64,000 bases of DNA, taken from positions 23,687-87,686 of the forward strand of contig LGRX02024601.1 in the NCBI GenBank assembly GCA_001247695.2, in the 5' to 3' direction. The notes under the pieces were generated by a model that was given only the letters and a program-made list of their open reading frames with translations, was not told where the DNA came from and did no database searches. Of this stretch, positions 13,901 through 25,642 are shown piece after piece (position 1 is the first letter of the stretch; each line of letters starts with the position of its first letter). Position numbers and translations under genes: made by a program. The stretch is from Cymbomonas tetramitiformis. Lineage: Eukaryota; Chlorophyta; Pyramimonadophyceae; Pyramimonadales; Pyramimonadaceae.

Positions 13901-16900
13901 TGTGGATGACACCCCAGGGTGCATGACGGGTGTTGGGGAGGCGATGGCTCGGGCGCTGGGGAGCGACGCCGCGGCAGGGAGGTGGGAGGGAAGCGTGGGG
14001 GATGCGCCAGCGGTGCAGAAGTCTTGCGGCTGTCCGTTGTATATACGAGGGGATCGCTACTGCGCCATGGCTGTGGCTTGGTGTTGCGTATTACATTACG
14101 GGCGTGTCGGCATGTCCGGGGGGTGATGGGCGGGATGAGTCGAGGAGGTGTGACTCGCGCCACTGGGTGTGTGCGTGCACAGCACTCCTCGATTGCGAGA
14201 TCAACGGACCCGGCTGCGGCGAGCCCCATCAGCGTCCCGACGTCGAGCGCCCTGACCGTGGTGATGACATATGAAGATGGCACCACCAAGGATATCACCA
14301 TGGACTCGAGGACTGTGTACAGTGTGGTGGCAGGTGCGGCGCAAACGAGGCCGCGAGGCGATGCAGGGAGTTGGAACTATGGCAGTAGGGTGAGGGGAGG
14401 CTGTGGATTGATGCGCCTTGGGAAATGAAGAGAGCGGAGGGGTGCGCAGGCACTGGACAGGCGGCTGAGGGGTACGAGGGGCTATGGGGAGGGAGGGGGC
14501 TGCAGGGGAGGACTTGGTGCTGGTGGAGCCCAGCAGCGCAGCCGCAGAGGCCAACAACACGGCGAGCGAGTTCGGGAGTGCCACCATCAGGGCGTCGTTC
14601 CCAGAGTACAAGGGGGCCGAGAACATGAGTGCAAGCGTGGTGGTGGAGGTGATCGGGCTGGAGTATGTGACGCTGTTCACCAGCCCCTACCCGGAGTACA
14701 GTGGAAGCAACTTGGTCAACGAGACCGCCCTGAGCGTGGTGCAGTGCAGCGGGGTGCACCAGCGGGCCACCATGGCGCTGACGGCAACGCTGACCGACTC
14801 GAGCACCACGGACGTGACCTCTGTAAGCACGTACATGTCCTTGGGCAGTGGAGGGCTGAGTGTGAGCGGCACGGAGCTGGTGGCCAGTGGTGTCGGGAAG
14901 TATACGGTGACGGGTACGTTTGAGGGCGTGGCCAGCAACAGTGTGGTGGTCACGGTGAGCGACGACGTTGTTTACATCACATCTGTGCAGCACACATCGA
15001 GCTGGGACCCTGAGACGTATTCGGAATCTGGGACGTTCCACGACCACCAGAATGCGACGAAGACCCTGAGTGTTGGAGTGGAGCTGAGCGACGGCACACA
15101 GTTCACAGATGCGGTGAGCGGCACGCAGTCGAGCTGGATACCCGTGGCGGAGCTGCTGACATTCTCGAGTGACGCAACCGGAAGCATCAGCGTGGACGCC
15201 GATGGGGTGGCGACGCTGTTGGACAATCACTATGAGGCGGTGAGGCTGGTGGCGCAGGCCACCAACTGCTCTGCCGATGAATCGGGCAGCGCGTCACTTC
15301 CTTCTGACGTGGATGTGGTGAACGCCAACATGGCGCCGAAGGTGAATGACGTGGATCTGGGCAACAAGGATGGGCTGCAGTTCGACGTGGGGACGGCGGA
15401 GTCGTACATCGAGGTGCCGGTGTGGATCGAGACGGGGTCTTCGACGCTGAACGTGTTTGACATTCTGCTGACATTCGACCCGAGCCATCTGGAGGCCACG
15501 AGCTGCAGCGTGGGGAGTGCGTGGTCATCGTACGGCTTCACGTGCACGCTGAGCGATCCGGTGGAGGAGGTGCTGATCACGGGGGTGGAGATCTCAACGG
15601 ATGTGCAAGGCTTGGTGCAGGTGGCCACGGTGCAGTTCAAGGTGCTGGCGGGCTTCTCGGTAACGGCGCTCGCAGCCACCGTGCAGGTGAGGCTGGGCAG
15701 CGTTCGGTTGTTTTGGGGGCGGGGCGCAAGAATAGTCCCTTACTTACGCTAAAATAACGTTTGCATATAAATTCGATCGGAACCTTAACACTGTGTAACA
15801 CTGCGTTAAATACACGCCATTTTTGCCAGTGGAGGCTGAATGTGTGGCGACCAACCAACAAGGACTTAGGGAGCGGGTGTGGGGATGGGTGGTCAGGGGC
15901 TTCAAACTTCATCGACGGAAATTGCGGAGGCGTACAGCGCCGTGGCGGGGCAAGGTGCGCTGTGATGGCCCCTCGTCCCCGCGTCTTCTGTGGGCTAATG
16001 GCGGCGCCGGGCCACGTGGTGCACGCGTGTTACGGGCGCAGCGACGCGGCATCGCTGGCGGGCGGCGCGTGCGCTATCAAGCTGGCAGCAGGACGGGCGG
16101 TGTGCGGGGAGCCACGCGTGTGGGTGCATTCGGAGCTTTGCCGTTGGCTCGGACATCACAGATATCTATACAGGGGTGAGAACAGGGGTGGGTGAGTTTG
16201 GGGCGCAGGCATGGTGGCACAGGCTGGCCGGCGGCGCAGGCATCTGCTGAGCTCCTGGCAGGAGGTGCAGGGTGTGGCGGCGGAGCGGGCTCGCCGGCAG
16301 CAGCACGCGCAGGCGCGGCGGCTGCGGTCATCGGGAGAGATGTTTGGCGACGTGAACGGAGATGGCGTGTTCGACACGTTTGACACGCAAGCTCTGAAGA
16401 AGTGGGCCACCGGCTATCCCGGGTACGGCATGGACGAGGTGGGCAGCCTGAGCGCGTTCCAGAGGCAGCAGCTGGACCCGACCCTGGACTACCTGTCCGC
16501 CGCGGACGACGTGTCGAACTGCCCGACAGGATGGGATGTGGGCACGCCGTGCCCGTCGCCGCTGGATGCGCAGTACCTGCAGTATGTGTACGCCAACTTC
16601 CTGCGCTTTGTGAAGCTGGAGACCCAGGCGGACGCAGAGCCGGAGATATCCGGGGGCGAGATGACGATGTCCGTGGCCATCTACGACAAGAGCAGCGTGC
16701 CGGTGGCGAGCGACACGACGGTGGTGCAGTACGAGCTGGGCACGACCGAGAACACCGACATGCAGGTGCTGGTAGGCCACAGCGCCTCCACAACGAGTGA
16801 CGGGTGGATGGCAACGGCGGCAGGGCCAGACAGCACGGACGGCTCTTTCACGCTGAGCACCGCCGGCATGGCGTACAATGCAACGAGGTTCTGGGCGGAG

Positions 16901-17206
16901 ACCGGGGTGGGGGTGGTGTTCATCCTGCGCACGTATGACACGCTGTACGCTACGTCCGAGGAGCGGGTATTTGCGTTCTGCGGGAGTGCGCTGGTGGGGT
17001 CGTCCTACTCCGCGTTCACGACGTTTGACTTCCCGGAACCGCCTCCGCCGCCGCCTCCCCCCCCGCCTTCACCGCCGCCACCTCCACCACCGCCACCTCC
17101 TCCTCCGCCTTCCCCACCTCCACCGCCGCCACCTACTCACCCTGCACCTCCACCACCTCCTCCACCCTCCGCCGCCACCCTCGTCACCCCCCACCACCAA
17201 CTATAA
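10936..17206 (+). CDS. Tandem unit 2: cohesin/TMEM132-like Ig/cohesin/dockerin block, 10 exons
   Basis: Same domain plan as unit 1, but interrupted by nine GT-AG introns: 11194-11339, 11494-11644, 11697-11816, 12063-12190, 13586-13715, 13869-14182, 14334-14505, 15687-15896 and 15955-16208. Removing them restores one frame matching unit 1 at >97% of residues. The first exon starts in poly-Pro and enters SDFAAYAV at about 11045. Dockerin loop is near 16349; the frame ends in poly-Pro at 17206. The first intron leaves phase 1. There is no convincing own start codon or promoter, and the 5' exon is fused to proline-coding DNA, so this is best read as internal exons of one giant gene. A separate tandem gene is the alternative. 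Confidence 0.8.
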
Positions 17207-17490
17207 CGACCTATGGTGGTTCGCTCGACACAATCGTTTACTTTCAGGGAACTTCAGACTCAACTTGTGTTTCAGTTTACGGTAGGCAGAATGAGAACGT
17301 GACTTCTGTTAGTATCAAAACGGTCTCAGGCCCAACAAACTTGTCATGGACTTTTCCAAATATCTCTGCAATGCACTCAACACCCTTGTGTGGGTATGAA
17401 ATCGGAGAATACCTCTTGGCAGCAGAAGTGAGGTATGTGGATTACACAAAAGTCACCAGTTGGAACGCAACTATAACTTGCTTTTATGCT
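17200..17490 (+). CDS. 97-residue low-GC module between units 2 and 3
   Basis: Second copy of the TITTYGG...CFYA module, essentially identical to the copy at 9785-10075. Downstream its frame stays open through the whole poly-Pro linker into SDFAAYAV of unit 3 and on to the first splice donor of that unit at 18569. This is the strongest direct evidence that units are joined in one polypeptide. Upstream, the dockerin frame of unit 2 and this frame differ by one position. Confidence 0.55.
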
Positions 17491-18310
17491 CCTCCTCCTC
17501 CCTCGCCCCCACCTCCGCCACCTCCTCCCCCTCCACCTCCGCCTCCACCTCACCACCACCGCCTCCCCCGCCACCACCACCACCCGCCTCCATCCGCCTC
17601 CACCTCCACCCCCACCTTCCTCCCTCCCGCCCCCACCTCTACCTCGCCCACCGCCACCTCCTCCACCCCCGCCCCCACCTCCACCTCCACCTCCCCACCT
17701 CCACCTCCTCCTCCATCTCCACCGCCGCCACCACCGCCGCCACCTGTCACCTCCCCTCCTCCCGCCTCCTCCGCCCCACCACCACCGTCTCCCGCCACCT
17801 CCATCTCCACCTCCACCGCCACCTCCACCTCCGCTCGCCGCCGCCACCACCACCACCAAGCCCCGCCTGCCTCACCGCCACCGCCCCGCTCCGTCTCCGC
17901 CACCACCTCCGCCACCATCACGCCGCCGCCACCGCCGCCACCTCCGCCACCTCCATCTCCACCTCACCCCCGCCGCCACCACCTCTCGTCACCTCCTCCT
18001 CCGCCTCGCCACCGCCCACCACCACCGTCCCCCACCTTTATCTCCTCCACTCCACTGCCACCGCCGCTCCCCCCATTCCCTCCACCTCCACCACCAGCCT
18101 CGCCGCCACTCCCCACCGCCCCCGCCACCGGCCACCACCACCGCCCGCCACTGTCATCACATCACACGGGGCCCACCGCTCCCACCACCTCCTCCTCTCC
18201 CTCCTCCGCCCTCACCGGCTCACCTCCACCACCTCCACCTCCAAGCCCCCCTCCACCCCGCCGCCACCACCTCCGTCACCCCGCCTCTGCCGGCCGCTCA
18301 CCTCCTCCCC
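17491..18310 (+). repeat. C-rich proline-coding linker, units 2 to 3 (in frame)
   Basis: About 820 bp of C-dominated low complexity. Unlike the other two linkers, one frame is open across it and joins the upstream 97-residue module directly to unit 3, giving a long Pro/Ser/Thr/His-rich spacer. Length and internal order differ from the linkers at 10076 and 24866, showing rapid minisatellite-type turnover. Confidence 0.7.
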
Positions 18311-21300
18311 CACCTCCGTCACCGCCGCCACCTCCTCCGCCGCCGCCACCGCCTCCGTGCCCGCCGCCGCCATCACCACCTCCGCCGCCGCCTCCGCCAC
18401 CGTGTCCCCCGCCACCACCCTCGGATTTTGCGGCTTATGCCGTTCCCTCCATCCGCCTGACCAGTGCGTCGCCGGGGTTCCCCACGAGCTCCGTGGCGTC
18501 CGCCAACGCGTCGGCGCAGTTCTACCGCACCTTCGCAGCCTTCAACAATGACATCCCCGGCAGTTCAGGTGAGCGGCGGCGCCACGGGCCTTGATGCTGG
18601 CAGGCGCGAGGCGGTCTGTCCAGGCAAGGCTGATGCTATAGACCCTCGGAGGAGGTTCGGGGCAGCAGGCGTATGGCGGGTGAAGCTGGGCGGGACGGGG
18701 ATGGCGCGCGGCAGGAAACGCGGAGCTCCAGCTGGGAGGCACGCCATGCTCTGGAGGGGATCTGCCTGACAGCTTCAGCACTCGCTCCAGTGGGTCGTTC
18801 GCGACTGATAAGGAGCAGGTTGCAGTGGTGCGCGCGGTGCTGAGGACCGGCACAATCTACCACGACAGGTGCGCGCGTACGCCCTGACAGAGGCTATGTC
18901 CACATGAGATGAGGGCCGTGTGCGGTGCTGGGCTGGGTGGAGGGGCTCGGGAGAGTGGAGCCAGGAATGTGGCCACCGAGGATGGGAGGGGTTGTGGAGG
19001 GTGTGGGTGCTCGGAGCAGGTCCAGCATCAGCGTGCAGTACTCGGTGGTGGATGAGGCTGGGCGGCCGCAGGTGTGGTTTCTTTGCTCAGCGGTGATGAA
19101 GGATGCCATGAGTGCGCCATGAGTGCGGGTGTGGTGCTGGGGCGAGAATGGGGCACTGAGGAGGGTTGGGGGGGAAATGGGTGGGGCACAGGTGGACCTA
19201 TCAGGGCTGAGTATGCAGATGGTGATAAGCAACAGCGATGCGTCGTCGACACTGAGCGGCTCCTGCGGCACGCCGGACTCCTCCACGGGGACAGCGGACT
19301 GCTCCTCCAGTGATACGGAGGTTTTGAGCTGGTTCAGCACATCAGGATCAAGCACAGCAAGTGTGGTGGTGAGGGCGGAGTACAGCGGGGCCGTGCTGGC
19401 AGAGAGCGCGGCGATGGAGATGACGCTTGCGGCGCAGGTGCGAGGGGTGACGGAAGTGTTGTGGTTGTGCTTGAGCTCGACGTCGATTACTTTTGTTCCC
19501 ACAAGCGGCGCAGTGTCCACATGCGACTGAGGCAGGCCGGCGAGGAGGGGGGGCGGTTGGTGGCAGGTGGCGCACTCGGGGATGAGCAGCGCCGGGATGG
19601 TCATGACGATGCCGGCAAGCCCGCGATACGCTGGAGACTCTTTCACGTCGCAGGTGTACGGCCATACCAGCGGGTATGCTCTGAGTACCTTCGGGTTCAC
19701 GGTGCTGTACAACAGCGCTGTGCTGCAGTACGACTCGACGACGGGTGACTCAAAGTACCTTACCCCGACGGTGAACGACTACACGGAGGGGCAGGTGGTG
19801 GTGCTGACGAGCGGGCTGGCTGACGGGGTGACAAATGCTGATGTGACCGGAGAGGCCATCGAGTTGGCAACCATCCAGTTCAGGTTGGCGTCAGATGCGA
19901 GCGCCCGGACGCACAGCAACGCGCTGAACTGCACGGTGAAGGAGATGGTGAGCACGAACAGCGTGCAGCTGGACGGCACGGTGAACGCGCCGGCGCAGAT
20001 CAACGACGAGCAGGGCGGAGCAGTGTACGAGGGGCAGCTGAGCGTGCAAGCCACGGAGGTGGTGGGGATGTATGCGTACGTGAGCGAGGCCGAGCTGTTC
20101 AACACGGGTTTCCTGACGGGCACGGCGGTGACGAGTGAGGTCACGGTGAAAGAGGTGTACAATCAGGTGGGGGTGGCCGACGGGGTGGCGGCGAGCCCGG
20201 CATGCTCCATCGACTCTCAAGGCGAAGTGGCTTGGGCCTCCGGGTGCACGGTGACTTTGGACGAGAGCCACACGGCGGGGGCGAGCGCCGTGAATGTGAC
20301 GGTGCGGACCGGGTCGCACAGCTCGCGGGTGGCGGTGCGGGTGTGGTTCCCACAGGAGGTGAGGGCGTGGGTGAGCGATGCGGAGCTGAATGCCATCGCC
20401 GGGGCATTCCAGGTGCAGGCGTGCGCACAGCCACGGTTTCAGAGCACGAACATCGGGGCCACGGCGACATTCGGTGGGGCGGGGCTGAGCAATGTGAGTG
20501 GGCTGGACGTCAGCTGCATGGTGGAGTTTGCATCCACAAACTCCACGGCGCTGGAGGTGAGCGGCACAAGTGCACAAGGGCTGTCCGTGGGCCAAGCCGA
20601 CGTGTACATCACAGGCGGCGCGGAGGCTCTCGAGACGATGGGCAGAGCGCAAGTGGAGGTGGCGCAGACGGAGGTGACGGTGGAGCACATGAGCGCAATG
20701 CTGACCACCGGCGCGGAATGGGACGCTCTGGAGTCATCGAGTGTGAGCCTGGACGCGGCGAGCCAGCTTGAGGTGAGAGTGACGCTGCAGCAGACGCTGA
20801 CCAAGGAGGAGCAGTACGGTCCCATCTTCACGTATGCGCTGTTCTCCGACTCGAGTCTGGTGGAGCTGAAGCAGGCCGACGGGGTGGAGGTGAGCGTGAA
20901 TCCGGACTACGTGGCCTGCCTGGAGCTGTCGGATGACACGGAGTCGAGTGCGGACATGAAGGTGCGTGCCAGGGGCACTTGGCGCTGCAGGTCATGGGGA
21001 AGGGGCTGGGGATTGGGGGGGGCGAAGGTGGTGATGGCTCGGAGGCGAGGAGGGCTGACGCGCGGAAGGGTGCTGGGAGGGGGGCATGCAGGGCACGGTG
21101 CCCAGCGGCGGAGAGAGTGGCTCATCCCACGGCATGCTGTTGGTGAACTGGCAGGATGCGTGCACTGGCACCGAAATCTCGACAGGGATCGGGGAAGTGA
21201 CGGTGGCCTTGTCTCCTCCGGTGTCTGCTGCGATCACGGCGAAGGTGCGCACGGCGACATGCGCAGCGTGAGCGCTTGTGGATGACACCCCAGGGTGCAT

Positions 21301-24300
21301 GACGGGTGTTGGGGAGGCGATGGCTCGGGCGCTGGGGAGCGACGCCGCGGCAGGGAGGTGGGAGGGAAGCGTGGGGGATGCGCCAGCGGTGCAGAAGTCT
21401 TGCGGCTGTCCGTTGTATATGCGAGGGGATCGCTACTGCGCCATGGCTGTGGCTTGGTGTTGCGTATTACATTACGGGCGTGTCGGCATGTCCGGGGGGT
21501 GATGGGCGGGGTGAGTCGAGGAGGTGTGACTCGCGCCACTGGGTGTGTGCGTGCACAGCACTCCTCGATTGCGAGATCAACGGACCCGGCTGCGGCGAGC
21601 CCCATCAGCGTCCCGACGTCGAGCGCCCTGACCGTGGTGATGACATATGAAGATGGCACCACCAAGGATATCACCATGGACTCGAGGACTGTGTACAGTG
21701 TGGTGGCAGGTGCGGCGCAAACGAGGCCGCGAGGCGATGCAGGGAGTTGGAACTATGGCAGTAGGGTGAGGGGAGGCTGTGGATTGATGCGCCTTGGGAA
21801 ATGAAGAGAGCGGAGGGGTGCGCAGGCACTGGACAGGCGGCTGAGGGGTACGAGGGGCTATGGGGAGGGAGGGGGCTGCAGGGGAGGACTTGGTGCTGGT
21901 GGAGCCCAGCAGCGCAGCCGCAGAGGCCAACAACACGGCGAGCGAGTTCGGGAGTGCCACCATCAGGGCGTCGTTCCCAGAGTACAAGGGGGCCGAGAAC
22001 ATGAGTGCAAGCGTGGTGGTGGAGGTGATCGGGCTGGAGTATGTGACGCTGTTCACCAGCCCCTACCCGGAGTACAGTGGAAGCAACTTGGTCAACGAGA
22101 CCGCCCTGAGCGTGGTGCAGTGCAGCGGGGTGCACCAGCGGGCCACCATGGCGCTGACGGCAACGCTGACCGACTCGAGCACCACGGACGTGACCTCTGT
22201 AAGCACGTACATGTCCTTGGGCAGTGGAGGGCTGAGTGTGAGCGGCACGGAGCTGGTGGCCAGTGGTGTCGGGAAGTATACGGTGACGGGTACGTTTGAG
22301 GGCGTGGCCAGCAACAGTGTGGTGGTCACGGTGAGCGACGACGTTGTTTACATCACATCTGTGCAGCACACATCGAGCTGGGACCCTGAGACGTATTCGG
22401 AATCTGGGACGTTCCACGACCACCAGAATGCGACGAAGACCCTGAGTGTTGGAGTGGAGCTGAGCGACGGCACACAGTTCACAGATGCGGTGAGCGGCAC
22501 GCAGTCGAGCTGGATACCCGTGGCGGAGCTGCTGACATTCTCGAGTGACGCAACCGGAAGCATCAGCGTGGACGCCGATGGGGTGGCGACGCTGTTGGAC
22601 AATCACTATGAGGCGGTGAGGCTGGTGGCGCAGGCCACCAACTGCTCTGCCGATGAATCGGGCAGCGCGTCACTTCCTTCTGACGTGGATGTGGTGAACG
22701 CCAACATGGCGCCGAAGGTGAATGACGTGGATCTGGGCAACGAGTATGGGCTGCAGTTCGACGTGGGGACGGCGGAGTCGTACATCGAGGTGCCGGTGTG
22801 GATCGAGACGGGGTCCGCGACGCTGAACGTGTTTGACATTCTGCTGACATTCGACCCGAGCCATCTGGAGGCCACGAGCTGCAGCGTGGGGAGTGCGTGG
22901 TCATCGTACGGCTTCACGTGCACGCTGAGCGATCCGGTGGAGGAGGTGCTGATCACGGGGGTGGAGATCTCAACGGATGTGCAAGGCTTGGTGCAGGTGG
23001 CCACGGTGCAGTTCAAGGTGCTGGCGGGCTTCTCGGTGACGGCGCTCGCAGCCACCGTGCAGGTGAGGCTGGGCAGCGTTCGGTTAATTTGGGGGCGGGG
23101 CGCAAGAATAGTCCCTTATTTACGCTAAAATAACTTTTGCATATAAATTCGATCGGAACCTTAACACTGTGTAACACTGCGTTAAATACACGCCATTTTT
23201 TCCAGTGGAGGCTGAATGTGTGGCGACCAACCAACAAGGACTTAGGGAGCGGGTGTGGGGATGGGTGGTCAGGGGCTTCAAACTTCATCGACGGAAATTG
23301 CGGAGGCGTACAGCGCCGTGGCGGGTCAAGGTGCGCTGTGATGGCCCCTCGTCCCCGCGTCTTCTGTGGGCTAATGGCGGCGCCGGGCCACGTGGTGCAC
23401 GCGTGTTACGGGCGCAGCGACGCGGCATCGCTGGCGGGCGGCGCGTGCGCTATCAAGCTGGCAGCAGGACGGGCGGTGTGCGGGGAGCCACGCGTGTGGG
23501 TGCATTCGGAGCTTTGCCGTTGGCTCGGACATCACAGATATCTATACATGGGTGAGAACAGGGGTGGGTGAGTTTGGGGCGCAGGCATGGTGGCACAGGC
23601 TGGCCGGCGGCGCAGGCATCTGCTAAGCTCCTGGCAGGAGGTGCAGGGTGTGGCGGCGGAGCGGGCTCGCCGGCAGCAGCACGCGCAGGCGCGGCGGCTG
23701 CGGTCATCGGGAGAGATGTTTGGCGACGTGAACGGAGATGGCGTGTTCGACACGTTTGACACGCAAGCTCTGAAGAAGTGGGCCACCGGCTATCCCGGGT
23801 ACGGCATGGACGAGGTGGGCAGCCTGAGCGCGTTCCAGAGGCAGCAGCTGGACCCGACCCTGGACTACCTGTCCGCCGCGGACGACGTGTCGAACTGCCC
23901 GACAGGATGGGATGTGGGCACGCCGTGCCCGTCGCCGCTGGATGCGCAGTACCTGCAGTATGTGTACGCCAACTTCCTGCGCTTTGTGAAGCTGGAGACC
24001 CAGGCGGACGCAGAGCCGGAGATATCCGGGGGCGAGATGACGATGTCCGTGGCCATCTACGACAAGAGCAGCGTGCCGGTGGCGAGCGACACGACGGTGG
24101 TGCAGTACGAGCTGGGCACGACCGAGAACACCGACATGCAGGTGCTGGTAGGCCACAGCGCCTCCACAACGAGTGACGGGTGGATGGCAACGGCGGCAGG
24201 GCCAGACAGCACGGACGGCTCTTTCACGCTGAGCACCGCCGGCATGGCGTACAATGCAACGAGGTTCTGGGCGGAGACCGGGGTGGGGGTGGTGTTCATC

Positions 24301-24660
24301 CTGCGCACGTATGACACGCTGTACGCTACGTCCGAGGAGCGGGTATTTGCGTTCTGCGGGAGTGCGCTGGTGGGGTCGTCCTACTCCGCGTTCACGACGT
24401 TTGACTTCCCGGAACCGCCTCCGCCGCCGCCTCCCCCCCCGCCTTCACCGCCGCCACCTCCACCACCGCCACCTCCTCCTCCGCCTTCCCCACCTCCACC
24501 GCCGCCACCTCCATCACCCCCACCTCCACCACCTCCTCCACCCTCCACCGCCACCCCCGTCACCCCCACCACCAACTATAACGACCTATGGTGGTTCGCT
24601 CGACACAATCGTTTACTTTCAGGGAACTTCAGACTCAACTTGTGTTTCAGTTTACGGTAG
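18311..24660 (+). CDS. Tandem unit 3: cohesin/TMEM132-like Ig/cohesin/dockerin block, 10 exons
   Basis: Nearly identical to unit 2 at DNA level, introns included. Introns: 18569-18714, 18869-19019, 19072-19191, 19438-19566, 20962-21091, 21245-21558, 21710-21881, 23063-23272 and 23331-23584. Intron 4 is one base longer than in units 2 and 4. Exonic differences from unit 2 are few, for example Glu-Gln instead of Glu-Lys before GGAVYEG. Exon 8 carries the 15-bp longer variant shared with unit 2. The dockerin frame runs through poly-Pro to a stop at 24660; the overlapping 97-residue module is in another frame. The high identity of introns implies very recent duplication or continuing gene conversion. 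Confidence 0.8.
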
Positions 24661-24865
24661 GCAGAATGAGAACGTGACTTCTGTTAGTATCAAAACGGTC
24701 TCAGGCCCAACAAACTTGTCATGGACTTTTCCAAATATCTCTGCATTGCACTCAACACCCTTGTGTGGGTATGAAATCGGAGAATACCTCTTGGCAGCAG
24801 AAGTGAGGTATGTGGATTACACAAAAATCACCGGTTGGAACGCAACTATAACGTGCTTTTATGCT
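24575..24865 (+). CDS. 97-residue low-GC module between units 3 and 4
   Basis: Third copy of the TITTYGG...CFYA module. Relative to the other two it has four coding substitutions, mostly conservative (Met to Leu, Val to Ile, Ser to Gly, one synonymous change), a mild sign of protein-level constraint in this frame. It is followed in frame by poly-Pro. No corresponding module follows unit 4. Confidence 0.55.
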
Positions 24866-25642
24866 CCTCCTCCTCCCTCGCCCCCACCTCCGCCACCTCC
24901 TCCCCCTCCACCTCCGCCTCCACCACCACCACCGCCTCCCCCCGCCACCACCACCACCGCCTCCACGCCTCACCTCCGCCCCCACCTCCTCCCCCTCCGC
25001 TTCCACCCCACCGCCTCCACCGCCACCACCTCCGCCCCCACCTCCACCTCTTACCCTCTGCTCCCTCCTCATCTCCACATATACCTCTGCATACCTCCGT
25101 CACCTCCCCTCCCCCCCACCACCTCCTTCACCACCACCGGTCCTCCCACCTCCATCTCCTCCACCTGCCTCCACCTCCTTGGTAAGCCGCCACAACCACC
25201 ACCGAACCCCCGCCACTACCATGCCCGCCTGGATCCGCCACCTCCGCCGCCACCATCACCGCCGCCGCCACACCGCGCCACCTCGCCACCTCCATCTCCC
25301 TCCTCCACCGCCGCCGCCACCTCAGATCACCTCCTCCTCCGCCCGCCTCACCGCCCCCTACCACCGTCCCCCACCTCCATCTCCACCTCCACCGCCACAC
25401 TTCTCACCATCTCCACCACCTCCACCACCAAGCCCCCGCATACCCCCGCCCCCGCCACCGTCTACCACCGCCTCCGCCACGCCACCGTCACCGCCCAGCC
25501 GCCTGCCTCCCCCGCCTCCACCACCTCCTCCCCTCTCCTCCTCCACCTCACCGCCACCTCCACCACCTCCTGCCTCCGGCCTCCCCCCTCCACCCCGCCG
25601 CCACCACCTCCGTCACCCCCGCCCCCGTCGCCATGCCTCTCC
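24866..25642 (+). repeat. C-rich proline-coding linker, units 3 to 4
   Basis: About 780 bp of C-dominated low complexity like the other linkers, with TGCCTCC and CACCGCC blocks. The frame of the upstream module and that of unit 4 are offset by one position across it, so a direct protein connection requires splicing or an indel. Confidence 0.65.

Noticed and set aside
12191..13909. Independent 572-codon gene starting at each exon 5 (also 19567, 26898)
   Set aside because: The start is a GTG at a splice acceptor in the middle of the cohesin-like region and the end reads into an intron; it is an internal exon.
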